DNA from: Serilophus lunatus
Taxonomy: Eukaryota > Chordata > Aves > Passeriformes > Eurylaimidae
DNA length: 64,000 nt
Assembly: GCA_013399895.1 (NCBI GenBank)
Contig: VXBA01005864.1
Location: 947,249-1,011,248, forward strand
Direction: 5' to 3'
The translations under genes were made by a program, and so were the position numbers. Shown piece by piece: positions 50,101 through 61,615 of this stretch. Positions within the stretch are counted from its first letter, which is position 1, and the number at the start of each line of letters is the position of its first letter. The notes beneath the pieces were generated by a model that was given only the letters and a program-made list of their open reading frames with translations, ran no database searches and was not told the origin of the DNA.

Positions 50101-50942
50101 ATATAAACAGTTTTGAAATCCACTTTTATTTCATCTCTAGAAGTAAAACAACTGCTGTATTAAATTAGGATAAACAGCAGCCAGAGATCTGCAGCTGAAA
50201 AGCTTTCTGAGCCAGAGGAAAGATCTCTTGCAAAATACTGTTTGAGATAATTTTCCATTATGTTTAACCACTTTTTGAAAACATACTCACTTTTAGGATC
50301 TACTCCATTGTGCATTAGAAATTTTTGCATTTTCATTTTTGGTGCCTGAAGAAATCTCTCCTTAAATTTTATTATTTATTGTCATCATGTAAAATATGTA
50401 GGTCAATGTAATTCATGAAACTCCTATGTCCTCTATAGTGGCATTACAATTCAGATGCTGCTTGTGTTCTTTTCTACAGCTGCAGGCATTGGCATTCCCT
50501 CCCTTTTTACTGGAAGCAAGTGCATGGAATGCCAAATCTGTATTTCACTGCTGGAATGACACTTACTTCATATGAACATATTAAAATGTCATCAAGACAA
50601 GATTCTGGAAAAAATCTTTACTTTTGAAAAGTACCTGGAATGATGCTTTAAGTCAGGCTGCACTGAATTATTATGGAAAACAAAAGTTTGTAATTTTCAC
50701 AATGCAAGTTGTTTCTTCCAGTGTTTCAACAAACCACAAACGATCCAGGAACTTGTTGCTCATTTAAGGAAACATCTGGAATTGTAAAATATGAAATTAC
50801 TCCATAAAAGCTACACAAAATTAAAATACTATGTGCACAGATAATGAGAGATAAACCATGTGTTCTTTCCAGGGGAGAAAAAAAAAACCCCAAAACAAAC
50901 CCTAACAAAACAAAAAGACTAATGCAGGTATAAGTCAGGAGT

Positions 50943-50998
50943 TTAATGTTATTAATATAATTAACATTAATACTTATACTTGACAAGTATAATGTTAA
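50943..50998. repeat. Nested inverted repeats
   Basis: TTAATGTTA (50943-50951) pairs with TAACATTAA (50962-50970). Alternatively TTAACATT (50961-50968) pairs with AATGTTAA (50991-50998), enclosing the perfect hairpin ATACTTG-A-CAAGTAT (50976-50990). The two large folds compete for the same arm. Direct repeats of GGCCAACTAGA follow at about 50999-51032. Confidence 0.85.
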
Positions 50999-52140
50999 GG
51001 CCAACTAGAACTAATGTTGGCCAACTAGAGGCCAACTCAAGAGATGAAAATCAAAGATCTCCAGGAGGGAGGGAGAAAGGAATAGATGGAAAGGAGCACC
51101 TGGAAGGAAAGAGAGGAAGTTTTATCTTTGGGTTTTAATGGTACAGGTGCTGTTTCTCATTCATCCGAATTTTAATGTCCTGTATGTAAATGTTGTAAAT
51201 TTAGGAGATGATCCAATTCAATAGAACAAAACACTTAATGAAAACATTTTGCTTTTTGAATCAAATTTCCCCGCTTTTGAAAGGACATTCGTAAAGCCTC
51301 CAAGTAATTTGAATACTTGTGGTATTTCTGCACTTCAGAGGAACAGCAATAAATACTCCACATTTCTGAAGTCCTGACCATCACAGCCTTTACTGGACAT
51401 CTGGTTTTGCAATCCTGAGAGGTCTCTGCACGAACACTTTTGACTTATTAAACACTGTTTAAAAATAAGTTCTGTCTATAAATTTTATATCAACCACGAA
51501 TTTTAGAGGTAAGTTCAAGTAAACTGACTAGAATTATGTTTTCTCAGGGACACTAACTTTTCCAATGGAAACAACTATATAAATTAGAGTCTTATATGTT
51601 ACTGTCAGAAGTAAATGTCTGTTCTTGCACTGCCTCGTCAGCCTATGCCCGAGTTCCTCACTGGCACATATCTCTTGCTCACCCATTCTGCTTCTGGTTT
51701 TTTCCTGACTTGATGCACATACAGAAAAATTCACCAAGCAAGGAAATGGTAGAAAATGTTTCCTGGTAGAAAATGTTCACAGTCTCATCTCCAAACAGTG
51801 TGAATGGGTGTGAACAGCACACAGTACTCCAGCTCACCAGTACTCCCTCAATGTTTTCAGCTCTGCCTTTCACCCAGTCCACTTGTGCCACTTCCTCTCA
51901 AACCTCCGCAACAAAAAGCTACCCAGGGAAATTCTGGTAGAATATATCAGTATTATTCTTTTGGGCTCCATTACTTGCCTCCTCTGCATTTATGAAAGCA
52001 GATACTTAGAAATATTTATATTTATTTGCCTCTAGCAAAGCTGCTCCGGAATGATAAAATAAAACCATTTTCTGGGACATGGCCCAGGCAAGAAGCCCAC
52101 CATGAAAGGGAAACAATGCAAGCTTAAGTAAATATTTTTG

Positions 52141-52190
52141 GAGAACCAGCATGAAGTCTGGTGTCTGAGAACCAGCCTGAAGTCTAGCAG
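52141..52190. repeat. Imperfect 26-bp tandem duplication
   Basis: GAGAACCAGCATGAAGTCTG starts a 26-bp unit that recurs at 52167 as GAGAACCAGCCTGAAGTCTA. Confidence 0.85.
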
Positions 52191-55100
52191 GGTGCCTGCT
52201 GCTGAACTTCTGCTACTGTATGGTATTATGCCTGACCTAGGCATCCTGAAAAGACCATCTAGAGATTCACCAGAGCTAGTGTCAGGAAAAACAGACCGGG
52301 AAGTGCAGTCTTCCAAATTTGGTACAAGGTCTGTGCAACATACTGTAGGCATGATCTTCAGAAGCCTGGAAGATCACAAGGAAGGAGAGGGATAAGGAAA
52401 CCAACTCCTTAAATAACAACATACTTTAACCAAGGATCAGAAGTCATTGCCGGTATTCTTCTTACCATCAAAATTCAACCTGATGCTTTAATTTCAGAGC
52501 AGAATTTGAGTATGTTGCTATGAGTCATGGTTGGTGGACAAAGAGAATTGAAGTCTGCAGGTGAGGCTGTGACACTCCATCTAGAGGACATGTATTAAAC
52601 CAGCCCTAAAGGGACACATGCTGAGTTAGTCAATACTGACTTCTCAACTAGTATAAAGGAATACTGAAACCATAAGTCTTCCAGGCTCTGCTGTTCTTCT
52701 TTCATATTGTCCTGTAGCCTGTAAGAGAAATGGAATACTCTTGCATCTATTGAGGAAGCAGAATAACAAAAACCAAGTCTTTAATAAACAGAGCAGCCAC
52801 TGTTCTGCTTGACTCCAAGCCAGCGCTAGGTATTTCAGAGAGCAGGTTCTCAGCATGCTCAGTACTCAATCCACTCTTTGTTCCAGCTTAATTTGCAAAT
52901 GAGTCTTCTGAAGAGTAAAGTATCCTTTATAAAACTCCCAAATAATTTATGTCGACTTCATTAACGATTTCTTTTTTTTTTTGAGATATCTACATTAAAC
53001 TGAATCAGGAATTCCCTTATGTGGTCATGGAACAACCAGATTATCTTCAGATATCAGCTTTGCTGATTCCACATTTACTTTCCCTGCCAAAACATATTTG
53101 TCTCCAGTTTCTCAGTACTCCATCACTTACATGAGAGCTAAGGATCTCTCACTATAGGATATGAAATGTAGACTCTGTGCAAGTATTGCCTTCTCATTTG
53201 AGCTCTTCATGCTGACTTAGAAGCTGGAAAAAAGGAAAATATCTCAAAAGGCAAGTATATGAAATTTCCCTGACAAGTAACTCCTCCACAGCAAAATTTA
53301 AAAGCTAATTTTTATATTATTTTTCTCTTTGAGTTTTAGAAAGAAGACATGAAGAAAAAACACAATTTTATCATTAGCTCTTTTGTAGAAATGTTTCTTT
53401 AGACTCTCACAATTTAAAAACTAATATATTCAACCAAACCAAACTATGTATTTGACTTGAGGGAGGTTGAATTGACTCAGCCAGGATGTTAGTGGCGTCT
53501 AAAAGTCATTTTATCCTTACTCCAGAAAGAAACATATTTTTAGTTAATGTTTGTTTTTTTCTGGGGTTCCTTTTTCGGGGGAAGTTCCAAGAGTTCTATG
53601 TACCACATACTTTTAAAGATAGTTTACAAGTTATTGGTAAATCAGTTTGTCTCTGAAGAATTGCTTGTCTTCAGAATGTATCTTTCTATAACTCTCTCAG
53701 GGTGTTAACTAACCACAGGGTAGTTGAACTTAGTTACCCTGGTAGTTACTCTTATCTTCTGGATTGCAGAATAATTTGCAGAGGAAGTATATGAACAGTA
53801 GCGATAGGTGGCTTTTTGAAGATGGCAAAACATTTATGCTAAATCGCTTCTTTGTTAGTTACCCTTTAGACAGGTTTAGTGTTCATAATCACAATAGCAC
53901 TCTACTCATAGTGATGCCCTGTGACACACGGGCATCTAACTGCTAATCAAAGAGCTAGGCAAGATCTCATTTTGAATTTCAAAACATTTTTTTAATCTAC
54001 CCTATTTAGAAAAAGGTCAAGAGTAGACTTCTAGTTGCTCTCCATGGAGGAGAGAGGTAGGGCAAACAATTTCTTAAGATGAAGTAATGGTGTTAACTGA
54101 GAGTCAGAAGTCGTTGCCCATAATCTTCTGGTTTAGCAATCCACCATGTCCCATGAGCTTTCAGATCATGTACAAAGAATTTTGAAACAAGGAAAACTTT
54201 GTGCATAGCTCCATGTTCTTTCAGGCATTCTTAGAGAGCAATGGGAGCATCTAAGACGATTCTGTAAATGCAGATTAACTTTTATATAAAAACAACACAG
54301 GCTATCTCACCATGTAGACAAACCATAGTTTCTTTGCCAGATATTTCACAGAGACATTTCCTCTGGCTTTTGCTACAGACGTCTTTACTAGCAAAATTTA
54401 TAATACAAGAGTCCCAATCTTTTCACTTTCCTTGTCTCTCATCTTTCTAATATGAGAAACTCAACTGAGATCAATCAGGCAGACCAATCTCATTAGGAGC
54501 CTGACTTATATGGGACCAGCCCCTAGGGCTCCCACTGTGACCTGGTCTCTTATCACAACCACCAGTTGTTCCAAAAAAGAACTAGTCAGATGGCACCAGT
54601 AATAAGATGGGATGAATTCCAAATGCTGATGGTAAGTACTAGCAGTGCTGCTGCTCTTCTACTCCATTCAGCCTGTACTTTGCTTATAAAAGTCCACATG
54701 CTAGTGAGTATTGTATTTCAAAATCTCCAATAATTATTGGAAGATAGATATTAATGGAATGAATTTTGAGAATGAAAGGGAGACATTACGATATTTCTTT
54801 CTGTATGCGAGCATAAAGTCTCAAAGTACATGGCACACATCAATCTTTTTACAAGTTTTATATGAAGAGCAGAGATAAGTACGCATTGATTGTACTCTAT
54901 GAACTACAAAAATACTGTATCCTTACATGAAAAATATTTGGAGTAACCTTTTTCAGGTTAAAAGATATAAGGTAGTAAATCTGCTGATTCTTCTTTTATG
55001 GTATAAAAGTCCAAAGCTCCATCCTATCAGTTACTCTCATGCATATAAAGCATGTAAACAAATTTTCCTCATGATCATCTTTCTGAGGTTATTTATCACC

Positions 55101-58100
55101 CATTGGTGTTTATCTTATCCATTGTGTGTCTCCTAGATAATGGAAAGATGAACAGAAATGTAGATATTTTTTTTTTATTCAACTACTCGGGAAGTCTGCA
55201 AATTATAAAAAAGGCAGGTCTTTTCACTGTCCAGCATCCTAGAATAACAGCTAAATAGTCTTCCCCTAATTAAATAATGGCATTGATGAATACTGAACAA
55301 CTGCTTCATGCTGCATCCAAAACTACAAAAGATGCAGGGGCTGAGATATTATGATAGTCATGTAACAGTCAGCCATCATCTCTCACATCTAGGTAATTTA
55401 ATATATTGAATTGCCTTTGGTTGCTTGCATTTTTTCTCTACCTTATGACTGACTGCTCTCAGTGGATATAAATGGAAATGACCCATAAGGCAGCTTCTCT
55501 GAAATTAAAGCTTCTGAGCAGACCGCATCCTCCTTCATATGTCTGGTCTCCTTTTAGCTAGGCTGCCTTGTTCATTCTCTGTATATGTTCCAACAAAAAT
55601 TCATGTATCTTTTTCTTATGAGGAGTTGGATTAGGATTTTGGCAAAGAAAACAAGAACAACAGCATGAGTTTTGGATGTGCTGAAGAGGAGAGTCATGGC
55701 AGAAATTCTGTGCTGGAAAAAGTTTCCTGTCCTTGGGGAATTTTTAGGACTTCAAAAAGTCTCACATTCTGCATCAGGTCAGACCCATCTTTCAGGTGCA
55801 CAGACACACCAGACAGAAAAAAAAAAACCAAGACAAGTAGCAGGTTGCTTGTTAATACATTCACTCAAGTTATACAAAATCTGGCATCAAGCTCAAGCCT
55901 GCAAATTGCTCCAAATATGGGTTTTGCCAGCTCAGCAGGCCATGGAACAACACGCCTGTCAGCCAGGATTCAGTAAGTACAGGTTGTTTGTCAGCTCAGG
56001 AGAAGTCTGAAAGAAGAAGTCACGGAGAGGCTGTGTTGGCATCTAGCCTTGTTCTGAAAATTGTTTGGCTGACGAGGTTGTGTTGGGACACCACTGAAAG
56101 CAAATTCAGACTCTGCAAAATTATTTCATTTCAGTGATCTGACTAATTCATACAAAAAAAAAATAATAAAACACCCCAAAACCCATCTTAGTTTTTTTAA
56201 GCTTTTTCTGACCAACTCTATTCATGCCCTTTTCCCCCTAACTAGTCAAAAGCACTTTGTACAGATTTTCTGGCTTAGCGTGATGTCTTCTGATGTTCTT
56301 TCCAAGCGGCTGTCTCATACATTCTTGCGGATGCTGTGCAAAACAGTCAATAAAAAGTCAATACAGGAAGGAGGTATTGATGAATTGCATTGCAACCCTA
56401 ACTCTAGAATAAAAGATTCTTCCATCCTCCCACTGCCTTTTCCTTTAGTCACTCATCCACAAACATACTTCCCAACCTCACAAACACAGCTGGAAGTAAA
56501 GGAAGTACAGAATAGTTTTCCTATCCGTGTGTTCAGGAAGATGATTCACGAGCAGTTGAAGAAAAGCAGAAGTTGGGACTGATGAAACAGCAGCATCCCA
56601 TACAGTGCTCATACAAATCCTGGCAACACGCAAGTTTCTCAAGTTCCAGATTATGAGGACCTGAGGTATTAATCTCCATTAGAACATCCCTGAGATCTGT
56701 CGCAACCAAACAGATCTTGCATTACCTTTCTAATGTAAAAATGCCTTTTTTTTCTTCTTTTTCATTTAATCATTAGTCATTGAGGCAAAGAACACAGATC
56801 CATTTGAGCCCTTGAGGCATTTGCCTGCTGTCATGGGTAACTGTAATTTAGGCTGATTCAGAGGTTGGCTAAGCACTTTAAATTATTTTTGTTCATCCCT
56901 TGCAATTTTCACTGAGTAGCTGTTCCAGAATCTTGGTGGTGAGAATCTGTCTTCTGGTTTCCAGCTGGAATCTACTGCTAGCAAATTTATGTATATTTCT
57001 AATTATTTGATGTTAACAGTTTTCTATACTGTAAAAGGCTTTTTTCTCTCTCTCTCTGCTGTACATCACTACTAGCAATAATCTAGAAAGAGTGGTTTTT
57101 CTCCTCTAAGGTTCTGGATTTGCTCTGCTAAAGAAGAAAATAGTTTAAAATTTCTTATTGTTTGTGGAGAAATTAAACTACATAAGCATACAGGGATTTA
57201 ATTTTCCATGTCATATCTGAGCCTTCCTTTGCTCCAGCTCCAAATTGAAATCATCTCTCAGTAACTGGAATTACAATGTTCCCTTACATTTTGAAGCCCC
57301 TTTCACATACTAAACAGCAACAAAAATGTGTCATCAACACGCATTATCCAGCTTTACATCAGTTCTATTCTGTCTCTACCTACAGCAAACACCTCTGAAG
57401 ACCATGTGGACAACTATTTTACGAGCTACTTAGCTACTAAAAACTGGCAATCCAAGACAAAGAGGTGTCACCATTGGCAGTCAAACCCTTTTTCACTTTG
57501 AAGCAGGTTTCTTGTTAGGTAAAAGCCTTCTCAAGCCCTGTGTGCACTATATACAGGCTTCAGGATGACTAAGACTACTGTCTTGGAAGTTTCACTGCCA
57601 CTGGTGGTCATTCCAGGTCTGCACACAGTCCTTGTGCCACTTAGTCTGAGCTGACCAAACCTGTAAGTAGCTGTATGTAAAATCACCCAGAATTAATGTC
57701 TGAAGAAGAAGTTATGCCATTCTCTATTTCCTCTCCTCCATTTGGCTGTTAGGACATCACTGCAGTTGCTACTCAGTCCAGCCAAGCCCCTGTGGCTGTA
57801 TAAATACCAATACACATGGAACACCTCGGTTATATTCGAAGTAATGGGTACAAGTTTGCAGCACAAATGGCACTGAGAAGTTAAAAAGCAGATGACCAGG
57901 AGACCAGGAGGAAATCACAGTTTTCTTCAGTCTAACCTCAAACCTCTGTAAACAATTCAAGATGTCACACAGGAAAATCCTTGAGCACAAACAAGTACTG
58001 GTGTGTCATGTCCCGTATGTCATTATCCCATGCTATAGCTGTCCAGAATTCTGTGCAGCTTGGTTGGACAAGAAGGAGATTGTGGATTCAGTGATTCATA

Positions 58101-60834
58101 AAGTAGAAGCTTGATCCAGAACAAATTTTGTTCTGTGCTGTTTTACAGTACAGTTATTCTGCATTAATCGCAGTACAGAAACATGTAATAGAAAATCGAA
58201 AATCAGTTCCTAAGAAGAAATATAATCTTTCTTACAGTGGGTTTCTTAAAGTTCCTGAGTTATTCCAGAAATTGACTTCTCTTTTGACTTCATGTCATGC
58301 ATCAGTTGCACTTCACAAGGTCCCATTTTTCACAGCAGTCAATCAGCAAATTTGTCAAGCCATATTGCAGCTTTATGTCCATGATTGTGTTACATTATTC
58401 ATAACTGGAAAAGAGGGAACTTTCCATAACTGCACAGGTAGCAATTTCTGCCTGCTGCTTTGAAACATACACTGCTTATTACCTGAGATACAAAAAAACT
58501 TTTATTCTATTATGCACTTCTTTTGGTAACCATTGTTCTAGCTTTTAATAGCTAGAACAGATGGCAGTACCACTGACAACATCTCCACTGTATTATTTTT
58601 TTTCAAGTAGTTTGCTTGTGTGGAAGATTGAAAGAAAAATTATATATACTTCTATAACCCATATGGTTTTTCAGCATTTCTCATGCAATTATGTTACTTA
58701 GAAGTTTTAAACAACAAGTTATTCAGCCCAACAGAAATTTTCTACCTATTAAATCTGTAGCTCAGAGATCAGTTATGATGCCATAAATGTTATAAAATGT
58801 TAAAAGTTTTTATTTCTGGGCTTCCCATAGATCATTCTATTCCTTTGTCAGAAGCTGTCTGATTTTAATGACTGAATTAACCACTTTTACACCAAACTTT
58901 CTGAAAGTCATGGGTTGCAGAAGCCGTGGGATTTCTGGTCTGAGAAAGTATGAGTGGCAGTGATCACAATTCCAAAGACTGAGCATGGAGCTCGTTTACA
59001 TGCTGATTTTATTAAAAATTAATGGTTATGGCAGTATGGTTGGCACACGAACAGTTAAGCCAAATGCTAAGGAACACCTTGGAGAAAGGAATGAAGACGC
59101 CTTCCCTTGCAAGTGGCAACAGCTGGAGAAGCGAGAGAGATCACATTGAGACACAGGTGCTGAGAAGAAACATGACTGAGGCTGGGAAGAGAAAAAGGCA
59201 CACTGGAGTAAGAGAAATAATAACATGGAATCATGAGAAAAGAATGATGTTAAACAGCAGATATAGCCGGTAACACACTTTAAAAAAAAAAAAAAAAAGA
59301 AACTTGTGTGGTTGCTTCTTCTGCCCGATGTTGTGGGCCGACTACAAAGAGAGGTCACTGACCAGTCTTTGTGCCCTCCACAACCCACAGTCTCCTTGGG
59401 AAAGACTACCAGTGCTTTTAGAAACATGCCTCGCTGCCATCTCCTCTTTTTTCAATCCTCTGCTTTCTTACCAGACAGCATCCTGTTTGCTGTCACTTCA
59501 TCTGATAGTCCCTTTAGGAACCAAGATCACAGGGAATTATGTGCTGCCAAACCACCAAAAGCAAGTTTGATATGCCAACAGCACAGGAAAGTTGTTGAAA
59601 ATGTTCACAAATTTGAATTTACTGAAACAAAGATGAGCTCCTGTCATGTGTGTTTCCCAAGCCTATGCAGCTAAACTGTTTCCAAAACTATGTACTATTC
59701 ATAAGATTAAGTCACGTACCACATAAAATGTGATCTAACTTATAACTGAGTAAAGGAAATGAGGCAAGATTTCTCATTCTGTGGAAAGAATTAGAGTAAA
59801 CAGCAGCTTGAACTCACCTTTCCCATGGGTCTGCAGTTAAGCTTCTAAAAATAGGAAGGAACAAAAACTTGAATTTTCGGGATTTTTTTACATTTAGATA
59901 GTGCTTTTTTTCTGCCTTTCTTCCTTCTTGTAACTGAAGACTGACCTGGAATGCCTGACAGCGCTAAGGATATGTCCAGCATCTGTAACTTGAACAAAAA
60001 TTTAAAAACATATAAACTGGCGAGATGAAAACATATAGACAGTGGGGAAGAGTGAAAAGGAGGGCTGCAAACTATCTTCTTTGGAATATGCTGTTGCATG
60101 AAAATGTGTTCCCAGACACAGAAAAGGCATCCCTTTGCCTGAATTGAAGGAGAAATTAAAACCTACTGTCATTTTTGAGTCATGTTTTGCATTCTTGGCT
60201 GATGAGAATATCTTCAAATGTTCTAGAAATGATAGAAATGGTGTTCACAGCTGTAGTTTTCGTAGTTAGACACAAATCTATCAGCTTTTCCCATGAAAAT
60301 AAATAGCAGTGGAGAAAAAAGTCCAAACCAGTACAGCTGAATAGATGGAAATTACATTCCCTAGCTTGCCTGCAAAGCAAAAGATGCATTCCTTTCCAAA
60401 CTGCTTTTTCTCAGTCATTCTCTATAGTCCTCTTTCTTCCTCTTTAGAGCTGGTTACTCCTGAGATTCAAGAGAGAATTCTGTAGCATGACCTGTCTATG
60501 ATAATAAGAGAAGGACAGAAAGATTACGAATTCCCATAGTTGTTATGAAAACTTTTTTTGTTGATCAAATTGAGTCTTTTGTTGTTAGAGCTGACTGACA
60601 CAGCTTCTCCATCTGAACTGATGAGTGTTAAGCTGTTCATACAAAGAAATCTGGCATATCTGAAATGCAGGACTTAGAACATTTTTTCCGCCTACAGAAT
60701 AACAGGCTTGTATTCTGCCACTAAGAAAAAAATCATCACAATATATAAAACCAGTGCCTACAAAAAGCATTCCTGAAAAAGCACAAATCTTAGACTTGCA
60801 ATCTTTGAGGCATTCATATTGCTGAGAAATCACT

Positions 60835-61615
60835 ACAGGTGTATACTGGACCCAGTAGTGTCCAACATATTAATCATCTGGATGATCAGGCAGAGTGTAC
60901 CCTCAACAAGTTTGCTGATGACACCAAACTGGGAGGAGTGACTGGTAACACTAGATGGTCATGCTGCATTCAGAGAGATTTCAATAAGCTGAAGAAATGG
61001 GCTGTAAGGAACCTCATGAAGCTCAACAAGGGGAAGTGCAAAGTTCTGAGCTAGGATAGAACAAACTCCAGGCATCAGCATATGCTGGGGGCCATCCAGA
61101 TGGAAAGCAGCCTGACAGAAAAGGATCTGGGATTGCCAGTGGACTAAATTGAATGGAGCCAGCAATGTGCCCTTGGGCCAAGGAAAGGTAATTGTACTCT
61201 GGGCTGCATTAGGAAGTGTTGCCTGCAGGTCAAGAGAGGTAATGTTTCACCTCTACTCAGCACTGATGATGCCACACCTGGAGTTCTGTGTTCACTTCTG
61301 GGCTCCTTAGCACAGGAGACCAGTACACATACCAGAGAAAGTCTAGTGAAGGGCTAGTGCAGTGATTAAGGGACTGGACTATCTTTTCTACAATGAAAGG
61401 GACTGAGACTGCCTGGGAGAGAGCTGGGACTGGTCATCCTGCAGAAGAGAAGGCCTGGCATGGGTCTTAATCACTATGGACAAATAAAGGAAGGGCGCAA
61501 AGAGGATGAAGCCAGGCTATTTTCAGTGGTGCCCAGTGACAGGACAAGAGGCAATGGGCATAAACTGAAACACAAGAGATTCACCTTAAACATAAAAAAA
61601 ATCCTTGTTGTATTA
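60835..61615 (+). repeat. CR1 LINE fragment with FADD polymerase motif
   Basis: A forward copy starting in the reverse-transcriptase domain: KFADDTKLGG with FADD at 60911-60922, then AVRNLMKLNKGKCKVLS. It continues with 3' text (CACACCTGGAGTTCTGTGTT, GTGCCCAGTGACAGGACAAG, ACACAAGAGATTCACCTTAA) and stops before the usual terminal ATTCTATG repeats. It is interrupted by stops and inactive. Confidence 0.9.

Larger units (their letters stand above)
45921..60830. other. Region upstream of ENPP1 without recognised genes
   Basis: About 15 kb of mostly AT-rich DNA. I looked on both strands for ENPP3 exons (expected upstream by mammalian synteny) and for CR1 text, and recognised neither. Open frames of up to 136 codons occur (for example 45792-46202, 58128-58463 and 59026-59427) but have no family motif or splice-supported continuation. 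Short tandem and palindromic pieces are listed separately. Confidence 0.6.

Noticed and set aside
58128..58463. 111-codon plus-strand open frame
   Set aside because: No recognisable domain and ordinary composition. Nothing supports expression.
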